A stretch of 64,000 nt of DNA from JAHELQ01 sp965603365 (GCA_965603365.1 CBFDCR010000017.1:11526-75525); one strand, 5' to 3'. Positions 42,938 to 51,361 are shown, counted from the stretch's first letter. The notes: generated from the sequence alone by a model not told the origin. Program-made: numbers and translations.

Positions 42938-43813
42938 ATGAGTAGAATAAGCAGAGAAGATTTAAAACGGATAGCCGAGGCCGAAAACCGCTTACTCTCC
43001 GGTTATAAGGCCATGCTGATGGTCTGTACCGGCACCGACTGTGTGTCGGCCAGAGGCTTCGAGGTACTAAACGAGTTTAAGAAGATCCTCAAAGAGAAAA
43101 ATCTGGATAAAGATTATATCGCCATCGGCACGGGCTGCAACGATTTCTGTGCGGTGGGGCCCATAGTGGTGGTGCAGCCGGAGGGCATCTTTTACCAGAA
43201 GGTGCAGCCTGAAGACGCGGCCGAGATCGTGGAGTCCCACCTCGAGGAAGGCAAGGTGGTGGAACGGCTGCTGTATAGCGACTCGGTGAGCGAGAGTGTC
43301 AACAAAACCACGGCGGAGATGGATGACCGTACCTGCATGGTAGACGTGGCCCGCCACTTCGTGGACTTCCTGGTGGATGACTGCTGCGGCAAATGTACCC
43401 CTTGCCGGGAGGGCCTATTTGCCCTGCACAGCATCCTGGAGCGGATATGCAGCGGCGAAGGCCAAGAGGGGGATATCGAATTAATGGAGGAAATCTCCCG
43501 GACCATCATCGATACCAGCCTGTGCCAGTGGGGCCGTTCCGCCCCCGACCCGGTGCTCTCCACCATCCGCTACTTCCGGGAAGATTACGAGGAGCACATC
43601 AAGGAGAAGAGGTGCCGGGCCGGTGTGTGTAAGGCTCTCATCCGTTACCGCATCACCGACAACTGCACCGGCTGTGCCCTCTGCTTCAAGCAGTGCCCGG
43701 TGGCTGCCATCACCGGGGAAGCCAGGAAGCTTCACCTGATCGACCCGGATACATGCATCAAGTGCGGCATCTGTTACGAAGTGTGTAAATTTAACGCAGT
43801 GGAGGTAATCTAA
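42938..43813 (+). CDS. NuoF/HydB-like Fe-S protein lacking the FMN/NAD(H) region
   Basis: A 291-residue protein 26 bases after the first gene. Residues about 20-110 match the N-terminal thioredoxin-like [2Fe-2S] domain of NuoF/HydB proteins (MVCTGTDC, CNDFCAVG, YQKVQPEDAAEIVESHL). A normal member would continue with about 300 residues of FMN/NADH-binding and SLBB domains. Here, after a short linker, the sequence is already at the C-terminal [4Fe-4S] domain (DRTCMVDVARHF, CCGKCTPCREG, SLCQWG), followed by VLSTIRYFREDYEEHI. A two-cluster ferredoxin closes the protein (CTGCALCFKQCPV, CIKCGICYEVCKF). So the wiring is kept and the flavin is gone. It should pass electrons between clusters only. Confidence 0.87.
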   Translation: MSRISREDLKRIAEAENRLLSGYKAMLMVCTGTDCVSARGFEVLNEFKKILKEKNLDKDYIAIGTGCNDFCAVGPIVVVQPEGIFYQKVQPEDAAEIVESHLEEGKVVERLLYSDSVSESVNKTTAEMDDRTCMVDVARHFVDFLVDDCCGKCTPCREGLFALHSILERICSGEGQEGDIELMEEISRTIIDTSLCQWGRSAPDPVLSTIRYFREDYEEHIKEKRCRAGVCKALIRYRITDNCTGCALCFKQCPVAAITGEARKLHLIDPDTCIKCGICYEVCKFNAVEVI

Positions 43814-43815
43814 CC

Positions 43816-45819
43816 ATGGCAAGCAAGAGCAATAAGATCGATATTACGATAAACGGTAAAACGGTCGGTGTGGTGAAGGGCACCACCCTGCTGAAAGCCG
43901 TCAGGGAGGCGGGTTTTGATGTGCCCACCCTCTGCCATCACAAAGACCTGACCCCCAGCGGTATCTGCCGGTTGTGTACCTGCGAGATCGAGGTGAAGGA
44001 CAGGCAGAGGCTGGTCACCGCCTGCAACTATTCGGTGCGGCAGGAGATCAAGGTGGAGACCGACTCGCCGCGGGTCAAAACCCACCGCAAACTGCTGGCG
44101 GAGATGTACCTGGGCCGCTGGCCCAACGTGCCCATCGTGAAAGAAATCGCCTTAAGGTGCGGCGCAGCCGACAGCCGGAAATTCAGGAGCGAACTGACCG
44201 ACGAGAATCCCAAAGCCTGTATCCTGTGCGGCCACTGCGTCAAGGCCTGTGAGGAGTTTATCCAGGAGCGGATCCTGGACTTTGCCGGCCGGGGGATCAA
44301 GCGGCACCTCACCATGCCTTTCGGCCAGGTAGATCCCCACTGCGTGGGCTGTACCTCCTGTGCCTACGTCTGTCCCACCGGCGCCATCGAGATCATCGAC
44401 GACATGAACCACCCGGTAGACCCCATGCTGATCCGCAATTACGGCATGAAGATCAATGCCGAGATGGCCACTCTCGACTCACAGCAGTGCTGCATGAGGG
44501 GAGTGGGTACCGCCAACATCGTGGACGTGATGCAGACCTACGACCTGCTGCCGGTGATGAACTATCAATACGGTTCCCACGAAGAGGCCCACAAGATCGG
44601 TACCGTCCTATTAAAAGAAAAATATTTCACCCAGGGGGTATCGGACGGCTGCTGGAAGGGCTGTTCCATGGCCTGTGCCAAGACGGTGGACGGCTTCGAG
44701 CTCAAGACCGGGCCCTACAAGGGTCAAAGCGTGACGGTGGACGGTCCCGAATACGAGACTGCAGCCGGTGCCGCCAACATGGGCTGTTTTGATGCCGATT
44801 TCCTGGTGGAGTTTAACTTCTACTGCGACACCTACGGCATCGACACCATCTCCATGGCCACCTGCACGGCCTTCGTGATGGAGTGCTTCGAGAACGGCAT
44901 CATCACCACCGAGCACACCGGCGGTAAGGTGCTGAAGTTTGGCGCCGCCGACGAAGTGCTGGAGTGCCTCCACGAGATGGCCCGAGGCGACGGCTTCGGC
45001 GTCGAGGTGGGCCAGGGCATCCGCTGGCTGAAAAACAAATGGGCCGAAGAACTGGGCGCCGACCCCGACTTCCTCAACGACATCGGCATGGAAGTCAAGG
45101 GGCTCGAATACTCCGAATACGTCTCCAAGGAGTCGCTGGCCCAGCAGGGCGGTTATGCCATGGCCGTCAAAGGCCCCCAGCACGACGAGGCCTGGTTGAT
45201 CTTCATGGACATGGTCAACAACCAGATCCCCACCTTCGAGGACAAGGCCGAGGCCCTCTATTACTATCCCCTGTGGCGCACCTGGTTCGGCCTGATGGGG
45301 CTGTGCAAGTTGATCTGGAACGACGTGGTGCCAGGCGACAACAAAAAACACAAACCCCAGGTGGCTGCCAAGGTGCCGGGTCACGTGGAAGACTTCTTCA
45401 AGTTCTTCGAAGGCATGACCGGCAAAAAGCTGGACGAAGAGGAGATGCTCAAGCAGAGTGCCCGGGTGCACAACCTGCAGCGCATCATGTGCCGGATGCT
45501 GGGCTACGGCACCCGCAAGGACGACATGCCCCCCTACCGGGCAGTGGGACCGGTCACAAAGGCAGAATACGAATCCCGGGCCGAACGCTACGATAAACAA
45601 CTCAAAGAGTTAATCGGCGTCGACCCGGCCGGCAAGACCGTTGAAGAGAAGATGAAGCTTTTGCGGGCGTACCGCCTGGAGACCTACAACAAGGCGGTCG
45701 ACGCCGCCTACCAGCGCCGCGGCTGGAACAGGAACGGGGTGCCCAAAATCGAGCGGCTCCGGGAACTGGGTATCGACCTGCCCGAGTTGGTAGAGATTGT
45801 CAAACAAGACCAGGAGTGA
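43816..45819 (+). CDS. NuoG/HydA-like Fe-S front end fused to AFOR C-terminal domains
   Basis: A 667-residue fusion starting two bases after the NuoF-like gene. Residues 1-80 are a plant-type [2Fe-2S] domain (Cys40, 51, 54, 70). Residues about 130-195 are a two-[4Fe-4S] ferredoxin (Cys135/138/141/145 and 176/179/182/186). From about residue 212 it follows AFOR domains 2 and 3: VGTANIVDVMQTYDLLPVMNY, the cluster cysteines Cys279/283/287 (DGCWKGCSMAC) and Cys497 (LMGLCK), GPEYETAAGAANMGC and the long helical C-terminus. The first three cysteines are spaced C-x3-C-x3-C, not the usual C-x2-C-x3-C, which may mark a changed cluster. It supplies the rest of the catalytic site missing from the first protein. 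Confidence 0.87.
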   Translation: MASKSNKIDITINGKTVGVVKGTTLLKAVREAGFDVPTLCHHKDLTPSGICRLCTCEIEVKDRQRLVTACNYSVRQEIKVETDSPRVKTHRKLLAEMYLGRWPNVPIVKEIALRCGAADSRKFRSELTDENPKACILCGHCVKACEEFIQERILDFAGRGIKRHLTMPFGQVDPHCVGCTSCAYVCPTGAIEIIDDMNHPVDPMLIRNYGMKINAEMATLDSQQCCMRGVGTANIVDVMQTYDLLPVMNYQYGSHEEAHKIGTVLLKEKYFTQGVSDGCWKGCSMACAKTVDGFELKTGPYKGQSVTVDGPEYETAAGAANMGCFDADFLVEFNFYCDTYGIDTISMATCTAFVMECFENGIITTEHTGGKVLKFGAADEVLECLHEMARGDGFGVEVGQGIRWLKNKWAEELGADPDFLNDIGMEVKGLEYSEYVSKESLAQQGGYAMAVKGPQHDEAWLIFMDMVNNQIPTFEDKAEALYYYPLWRTWFGLMGLCKLIWNDVVPGDNKKHKPQVAAKVPGHVEDFFKFFEGMTGKKLDEEEMLKQSARVHNLQRIMCRMLGYGTRKDDMPPYRAVGPVTKAEYESRAERYDKQLKELIGVDPAGKTVEEKMKLLRAYRLETYNKAVDAAYQRRGWNRNGVPKIERLRELGIDLPELVEIVKQDQE

Positions 45820-46442
45820 CTAAAACGATAAATATGGACAGGATCTTTGCCCGAAACGTCCCCGGCACGCGGCAGATTCTGTCCCGAAAGACAGTGGGGC
45901 TGGCCGGCTGCGGCGGTACCGGTTCCAACGCCGCCGTCGCCTTAGCCCGGGCCGGGGTCGGCAGATTGATCCTGACCGACTGCGATGTCGTCGATCACTC
46001 CAACCTCAACCGCCAGTACTATTTCCTGGAAGATGTAGGCAAGCAAAAGGCCGAAACCCTGGCCCACCGCCTCAAACAGATCAACCCCCGGTTGACAGTC
46101 GAAGCCCACCTGGTTGAAGTCAGCCCGGCCAACGTCTATGACCTGTTTAAAGAGGCGGATTTGTTGATCGAGGCCTTTGACCGGGCCGAAAGCAAACAGT
46201 GGCTCATCGAGACCTGGTGCCGCCGCTTTCCCGGTAGGCCCATTGTCTGCGGCAGCGGGCTGTCGGGCTGCGGCAGTACCGGCAGCCTGAAGGTGCGGCG
46301 TTCCGGTCAAATCGTAGTGTGCGGCGACGAGACCACCGACATGAGCATGGGCCTCATCTCGGCCCGGGTGGCCATCGTGGCCAACATGCAGGCCAACGAG
46401 GCCATCGCCTTACTGCTCAGTCAGAAAAAGGAAGCGACATGA
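45816..46442 (+). CDS. ThiF/MoeB/HesA-family adenylyltransferase
   Basis: A 208-residue protein. A GTG at 45816 overlaps the previous stop codon; an ATG at 45834 is the alternative, and no strong ribosome-binding site decides. The Rossmann ATP-binding motif is VGLAGCGGTGSN, followed by DCDVVDHSNLNRQYY, typical of the E1-like family. It lacks the rhodanese domain and ends after the adenylation fold, as in ThiF of about 200 residues. It should adenylate the C-terminal GG of the sulfur carrier encoded next. In AFOR operons such pairs help make the pterin dithiolene cofactor, which fits the context, but a thiamine or other sulfur-transfer role cannot be ruled out. Confidence 0.85.
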   Translation: MTKTINMDRIFARNVPGTRQILSRKTVGLAGCGGTGSNAAVALARAGVGRLILTDCDVVDHSNLNRQYYFLEDVGKQKAETLAHRLKQINPRLTVEAHLVEVSPANVYDLFKEADLLIEAFDRAESKQWLIETWCRRFPGRPIVCGSGLSGCGSTGSLKVRRSGQIVVCGDETTDMSMGLISARVAIVANMQANEAIALLLSQKKEAT

Positions 46443-46639
46443 TCATCGTGAACGATAGAGATAAAGTGGAGTGGCGGGAAAACATGACAGTCCAGGCACT
46501 GCTGGACCAGATGAACTACCACTACTCCCTCATCACCGTCACCGTCAACGGTGAACTGGTACCCAAAGAGGATTACCAGGATCATCTCATCCCCGACAAT
46601 GCCGACGTCACCGTGTTTCACCTGGCCCACGGCGGTTGA
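46439..46639 (+). CDS. ThiS/MoaD-family sulfur carrier protein
   Basis: A 66-residue beta-grasp protein overlapping the adenylyltransferase gene by four bases (ATGA). It shows the strand pattern MIIVNDRDKVEW, YSLITVTVNGELV, DADVTVFHLA-type ending, and closes with the required Gly-Gly (HLAHGG). The thiocarboxylated tail would donate sulfur, most likely for tungsto/molybdopterin in this operon. It was probably missed by length cut-offs in gene callers. Confidence 0.85.
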   Translation: MIIVNDRDKVEWRENMTVQALLDQMNYHYSLITVTVNGELVPKEDYQDHLIPDNADVTVFHLAHGG

Positions 46640-46677
46640 GAGTTACTTTATAGTTAGCCGCTAAGAACCAAAACAGG

Positions 46678-46791
46678 ATGATGGGCAAAAGCAAAACCGC
46701 CGCCATTCACCGCTGCTATTACAACTGCAAGTACACTGCCTGTGACGACCCGGAATTGCTCTACTCCGACATGGTCATCCTTAAGACTTAG
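46678..46791 (+). CDS. Possible 37-residue cysteine-rich protein
   Basis: A short frame 38 bases after the sulfur carrier, starting MMGKSK and carrying HRCYYNCKYTACDDPELL. The three cysteines and one histidine sit as in small metal sites. AACAGG lies just before the first ATG, closer to the second, so translation start is uncertain. The composition looks like a real protein, not random. It could be a metal-handling helper of the AFOR complex or the remnant of a longer gene. Confidence 0.4.
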   Translation: MMGKSKTAAIHRCYYNCKYTACDDPELLYSDMVILKT

Positions 46792-46824
46792 TAAAGAACC
46801 CAACTAACCTCATTTTAAGCACCC

Positions 46825-46856
46825 GCAGGGAGCGGCGGCAACAAGCCGTCCCCTGC
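46825..46856 (+). terminator. GC-rich hairpin ending the AFOR operon
   Basis: GCAGGGA(G)CGGC, an eight-base loop, and GCCGTCCCCTGC form a strong stem with one bulge. No T-run follows. It lies after the last small frame of the operon and 114 bases before the next gene. Confidence 0.45.
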
Positions 46857-46969
46857 ACCCTCACCTCCCCTACAACTTCCCGTTGCAGAAACAACATTGC
46901 AAAATGGGAGATCTTTTGATATATTGGTCATGATGTATTATTAAAGACAATCAATCGTGTGAGGCAAAG

Positions 46970-48715
46970 ATGTTGACGAAGTTGACGGTCAGGAATTTTA
47001 AGCGTTTCGGCGAAGTGGAAATCGAGATGGCCAGCCCGGTGGTGTTAATCGGGCCCAACAATTCCGGCAAGACCTCGGCCCTCCAGGCCCTGGCCCTGTG
47101 GGAGGCGGGACTCAAGAAGTGGAACGAAAAGCGCAGGGAAGAAACCCCGAAAGAGCGGAGGGGCGTGACGATTAACCGCCGCGACCTGGTGGCTGTGCCG
47201 GTTCCCAATTCCAGGCTTTTATGGAACGCCCTACACATCCGAAAGGGCCAGAAAGTCGAGGGAAAGTCCAAAACGGAGAATATCCGCATCGACCTTATCG
47301 TGGAGGGCATTACCAACGACAGCGGCTGGAAATGCGGTTTGGAATTCGATTACGGCAACGATGAATCCATATACTGCCGTCCCCTGCGGCTGTCCGATAC
47401 AGGTACAAAAAATCCTGAATGGATGTCCATTCCTGAAGAGGCCGGGACGGTTAATATCGCCTTTTTACCGCCCATGTCCGGCCTGGCCGCCAACGAAGTC
47501 CGGCTCGATCCCGGGGCCATCAATGTCCGGGTGGGCGAAGGCCGCACCGCCGAGGTGCTGCGAAATCTATGTTACAAAATCTGCACCGAGGCTCCCGCTG
47601 CCTGGAGAGAACTCAAAAAACAGATCGCCTCGTTATTCGGCTCCGACGTCGACGATCCCGAGTATGTCGCCGAACGGGGAGAAATCGTCATGACCTACCG
47701 GGAAAAAGATACCAGGCTGGATCTATCTTGCTCCGGCCGGGGCTTGCAGCAGACCTTGCTGCTGTTATCCTATATGTATGCCAACCCCGGCTCCGTACTG
47801 CTGCTGGATGAGCCGGATGCCCACTTAGAGATCCTGCGGCAGCGGCAAATTTACCGCTTAATTACCGAGGTGGCCCGACAGAACGGCAGCCAGATCATCG
47901 CCGCCAGCCATTCGGAGGTACTGCTCAATGAGGCCGCCGAAAAAGACGTGGTCATCGCCTTCCTGGGAAAACCCCACCGCATCGACGACCGGGGCAGCCA
48001 GGTGGTAAAATCCCTGAAGGAAATCGGATTTGACCATTACGTTCAGGCCGAACAGACCGGCTGGGTGCTCTACCTGGAAGGGGCCACCGACCTGGCGATC
48101 CTGCAAAAATTTGCCGAAAAACTGCAGCATGAAGATGCCGTGAAATATTTAGAGCGCCCCTTCGTGCATTACATTGCCAATCAGCCAGTTAAGGCCCAGG
48201 AACATTTCCGCGGACTGCGGGAGGCTGTGCCTCGTCTCAAAGGCATTGCCATCTTTGATCGCCTGGACAGGAAACCGCCCCCTGACCCGCACCTGTCGTT
48301 CTTGGTGTGGAGGCGGCGAGAGATCGAGAACTACCTGTGTGTCCCGGAGACCCTGGAAGCCTACGCCAGGCACGAAATGGACGCCGATTTCCGGGGGCCC
48401 CTCTTCAGTAAACCCCGGGCAGAGAATCGCCTCAATGTCATGCGAGAGACGATCAAGGAGATTGAAAAGGCCATGGCCACGCTGGGAAAGGGATCGCCCT
48501 GGTCGGAGGACACCAAAGCCAGCGATGAATTCCTGGTGCCCCTGTTTCAAAAATACTTCGAGAAGTTGAACCTGTTCAACGTGATGGCCAAGAAGAATTT
48601 CCACGAATTGGCTCAATTTGTGCCCCCCAAAAAACTGGACCCCGAAGTCGAGGGAAAACTGGCTGCCCTTGTCGAGGTGGCAAAATCAGCCGTCCCCGCC
48701 CCGGAATGGGGATAA
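46970..48715 (+). CDS. OLD-family ATPase with TOPRIM nuclease domain
   Basis: A 581-residue protein. The N-terminal ABC/AAA ATPase has Walker A GPNNSGKTS near residue 28, a signature-like CSGRGLQQTLLLL and Walker B VLLLDEPDAHLE with the switch His in AASHSE. From about residue 360 there is a TOPRIM domain: VLYLEGATDLAIL (the acidic E) and IAIFDRLDRKP (DxD-like). This is the plan of OLD/GajA nucleases, often in phage defence. No GajB-like UvrD helicase partner is next to it, so it is likely a stand-alone class 1 OLD protein. The plus-strand neighbours are the AFOR operon and an unrelated permease in reverse. Confidence 0.85.
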   Translation: MLTKLTVRNFKRFGEVEIEMASPVVLIGPNNSGKTSALQALALWEAGLKKWNEKRREETPKERRGVTINRRDLVAVPVPNSRLLWNALHIRKGQKVEGKSKTENIRIDLIVEGITNDSGWKCGLEFDYGNDESIYCRPLRLSDTGTKNPEWMSIPEEAGTVNIAFLPPMSGLAANEVRLDPGAINVRVGEGRTAEVLRNLCYKICTEAPAAWRELKKQIASLFGSDVDDPEYVAERGEIVMTYREKDTRLDLSCSGRGLQQTLLLLSYMYANPGSVLLLDEPDAHLEILRQRQIYRLITEVARQNGSQIIAASHSEVLLNEAAEKDVVIAFLGKPHRIDDRGSQVVKSLKEIGFDHYVQAEQTGWVLYLEGATDLAILQKFAEKLQHEDAVKYLERPFVHYIANQPVKAQEHFRGLREAVPRLKGIAIFDRLDRKPPPDPHLSFLVWRRREIENYLCVPETLEAYARHEMDADFRGPLFSKPRAENRLNVMRETIKEIEKAMATLGKGSPWSEDTKASDEFLVPLFQKYFEKLNLFNVMAKKNFHELAQFVPPKKLDPEVEGKLAALVEVAKSAVPAPEWG

Positions 48716-48737
48716 TTAAGTTAACGGCGAAGATAGG

Positions 48738-48821
48738 ATGAATACCGGCCAGGAGTATAAACTCAGTTGGATCTGTGTCGTGTTTGTTCTGTTGATCCTG
48801 GGGCATCTGTTTGTAATCTGA
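48738..48821 (+). CDS. Possible 27-residue single-pass membrane peptide
   Basis: A tiny frame after the OLD gene: a polar start, then a hydrophobic helix (WICVVFVLLILGHLFVI). The ATG has only a weak GATAGG upstream. Similar tiny hydrophobic peptides occur beside toxins and transporters. Support is limited to the hydrophobic pattern. Confidence 0.3.
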   Translation: MNTGQEYKLSWICVVFVLLILGHLFVI

Positions 48822-48855
48822 AATGCCCGGCTGGTCCCTGTATGAAAAAAGCGGG

Positions 48856-51117
48856 TTACAACCAGCGTTTGATCCAGGTGGTCCAGCGGCCCGAAGCCTT
48901 GACGATCATTAAGGGTTTCTGGCAGCGGCGGGCCAGCACGTGAGAGATAGAGGGCCGGGTGGCCCGGTAAACCAGGGGGTCCCGGGTGGAGCCGAGGATT
49001 ACCAGGTCGTGCTGATCGGTCTCCTTCAGGATGGTTTCGACGACATTGGGGGCGTTCACACATTTTATTTTGATCCGCTCCTGAATGTGGGGCTGATCCT
49101 TAAATAACCCGGAAATCTGGGCCGGATCGATCTTCCGCTTCTGGGGATTCACCGCAAAGGCCACAATCTCACTCTCGTCCCGTTCGGCCATCACACTGGC
49201 GATTTCCAGGGCAAAGGCCCCATGGGGACCGCCGCCCCAGGGCACCAGGATGCGCTTAAACGGTTGGTTGCCGAAGTTTTTCAACACCGCCACATTGGAG
49301 GGGGAGCGTTCCAGTAAAAAGTCCACCGTACTGCCCAGTTTGAAGACCTGACTTCCGGGCAGGCCGTGCCAGCCCATGATCAGGAGATCGATCTTTTTCT
49401 CCTTGACCGCCCCCAATATGCCCCGGGCAATGTTGCGGCAGTAGCGGATGGTGGTGGCCACAGGGAATTTCATCACAAAATACATCATGGCTTCCAGGAT
49501 ACCCTCTTTGCCCTCCAGCATGAACTCCTCGGCATCGGAGAGGGGTACCTGTTCGGGAACCGGCACCATATGGAGAAGATCGACCCTGGCGTTTTTGGCC
49601 TCACTGATCAGGTAGGTGGCCCGTATCATCTTAAGGGTGGTATCGGGATTGGCCACCGCCAGCATGATCCGGTATTGATCGCTCTCCGGGGCCTTCTCTT
49701 CTTCCAGCACCTGAATCTCGTCGGCAGTGGCCACGGCGTGGGAGCGGGAGTAGAGCCAATAGATGACAGCACCGGCACCGATCCAGGCCGGGGCCACAAT
49801 CCAGGCGAGCCAGCTCATGTGAATCAGCCATACGGCCAGAACCCCCTGGCAGACAATGGCGATGATGGGCACCCAGGGGAAAAACGGCATGATGAAACCG
49901 TAGGACAATTCATCCCCCATATTCAGCCTGATTTTAATAACACTGACGTTGACCAAAAAGAAGAGGAACAGAAACATGATGCTGGCGCTGGAGGCCACGT
50001 CCATGGTGGGCAGCAGCACCGCCACGCCGATGACGATCACCCCGGTAAACAGCAGGGCCACCCAGGGGGTCTTTTGCTTGCGGGAGATGGCGGCAAAGAT
50101 GCGGGGCAGCATGCGGTCCCGTCCCAGCGCATAGGAGGCCCGGGTGGCCGAAAAGATGGTGGCATTCAAGGCCGACACCGAGGCAAATATGACGGCTAAG
50201 GTCAAGAAAAAATTGCCGTAGGGCATGAGCCGCGACACGGCTTCGCCAAAGCCCCGCTCTTTAAAACTACCGATCCACTCCCAGGGCACCCCTTCCACAC
50301 CGGGCGAGCCGGCCTTTACCGACACCAGTGAGGCAAAGGCCACGGCCACATACGTTAAAGTCACGATAAACACCGAGTAGATCATGGCCTTGGGCAGGTT
50401 GCGCCTGGGATCGATGGTCTCGTCCCCTGCCTGGGCAATCACCTCGTAGCCTTCGAAGGCCACGTATGTAAAACCCATGGTAATCAGAATTTTATGCCAG
50501 CCATAGGGCAGGAAAGGGTCCAGGTTCTGCAAGAGTGACGGTTCCTGTACCGCTCTTATAATACCCACCACACCGATAAAGATCAGAAAAATGGTCTGGC
50601 CCAGGGTAAAGATGGCCCCCACTTTTCCGGCTTCCGAGGCCCCCCGGTAATTGATGTACAGGAAAAAACCGGCGATCAAAAATGCCACCACCTTTTCGGT
50701 GGTATAGGCGGAAAATGGAAGCCAATCCAGCAGTTGAAGACCCTGAAAATAGCGGACGGTGTAGATGGCAAAGGTCACGGCATACAGGCTGCCGGCCACG
50801 CTGGAGGCAAACCATTCCATCCAGCCGGCAATAAAACTCGTGCCCCGGCCAAAGGCGAGGCGGGCAAAATTGTAGGCGCCGCCGGCACGGGGGATGGCAG
50901 AGCTGAGTTCGGCATAGGAGAGGGCGGTGAACAGGGCGATAATCCCGTTCAGGGTAAACGTTAACAGGACGCCGCCGGGTCCGGCCACGAAGATGGCGTT
51001 GCCGATACCTAAGAAAACCCCCGCGCCGATCATCATACCCAGCCCCATCATGGTGACGTGAAACAGGGAGAGATCCCGGGAAAGTTCTGTCGAAATCTGC
51101 GGTTTATCGGGTTCCAT
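48856..51117 (-). CDS. APC-family amino-acid permease with C-terminal USP domains
   Basis: A 753-residue transporter. The ATG at 51117 is preferred over 51174: it starts with the family's usual short cytoplasmic segment and the longer version is covered by another small gene. Residues about 12-440 contain 12 hydrophobic segments with GLGMMIGAGVFLGIGNAIF (helix 1) and GFTYVAFEGYEVIAQAGDE (helix 6), typical of APC exchangers. The last 290 residues are two universal-stress-protein domains (IMLAVANPDTTLKMIRATY ... LLIMGWHG; RILVPWGGGPHGAFALEIAS ... LVILGSTRDP). USP domains bind ATP in related proteins and probably regulate transport. Confidence 0.9.
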   Translation of the reverse strand: MEPDKPQISTELSRDLSLFHVTMMGLGMMIGAGVFLGIGNAIFVAGPGGVLLTFTLNGIIALFTALSYAELSSAIPRAGGAYNFARLAFGRGTSFIAGWMEWFASSVAGSLYAVTFAIYTVRYFQGLQLLDWLPFSAYTTEKVVAFLIAGFFLYINYRGASEAGKVGAIFTLGQTIFLIFIGVVGIIRAVQEPSLLQNLDPFLPYGWHKILITMGFTYVAFEGYEVIAQAGDETIDPRRNLPKAMIYSVFIVTLTYVAVAFASLVSVKAGSPGVEGVPWEWIGSFKERGFGEAVSRLMPYGNFFLTLAVIFASVSALNATIFSATRASYALGRDRMLPRIFAAISRKQKTPWVALLFTGVIVIGVAVLLPTMDVASSASIMFLFLFFLVNVSVIKIRLNMGDELSYGFIMPFFPWVPIIAIVCQGVLAVWLIHMSWLAWIVAPAWIGAGAVIYWLYSRSHAVATADEIQVLEEEKAPESDQYRIMLAVANPDTTLKMIRATYLISEAKNARVDLLHMVPVPEQVPLSDAEEFMLEGKEGILEAMMYFVMKFPVATTIRYCRNIARGILGAVKEKKIDLLIMGWHGLPGSQVFKLGSTVDFLLERSPSNVAVLKNFGNQPFKRILVPWGGGPHGAFALEIASVMAERDESEIVAFAVNPQKRKIDPAQISGLFKDQPHIQERIKIKCVNAPNVVETILKETDQHDLVILGSTRDPLVYRATRPSISHVLARRCQKPLMIVKASGRWTTWIKRWL

Positions 51118-51262
51118 CGATACTCTGGATGATCTCCCGGGCGGAGTTGAGTTTTTTTCTGTGGACGAATTCAATGGTCTTGCGGCTGCGCAGCACCAGG
51201 TAGGTCATAAAGGCCAGAGCCGCAAAGATGATTACAATTCCGATAATAACGTCGTTACCCAT
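51104..51262 (-). CDS. Small single-pass membrane protein upstream of APC permease
   Basis: A 52-residue protein with a helix (VIIGIVIIFAALAFMTYLVL) after a six-residue start and a basic cytoplasmic tail (RSRKTIEFVHRKK). Its 3' end overlaps the ATG of the permease by 14 bases, so the two are translationally coupled. Being a clean frame with a good membrane profile, it is probably a real accessory subunit. It was below the usual length cut-off. A start RBS was not clear. Confidence 0.55.
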   Translation of the reverse strand: MGNDVIIGIVIIFAALAFMTYLVLRSRKTIEFVHRKKLNSAREIIQSIDGTR

Positions 51263-51361
51263 AATCTGCTTCTATCATATATCAAAGGCAAGGTTAAAAG
51301 TCAATTATTCGACAAACTTTTCCGCGAAAAAAGTTAGAACCAAATGGGCGGAATAACGTAT

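Noticed and set aside
44611..45600. A 329-codon minus-strand frame inside the AFOR gene
   Set aside because: Antisense of a highly codon-biased gene; His/Val-rich, no homology seen and the plus strand has clear domains. Other long antisense frames (13679-14281, 49366-50199) are rejected likewise.
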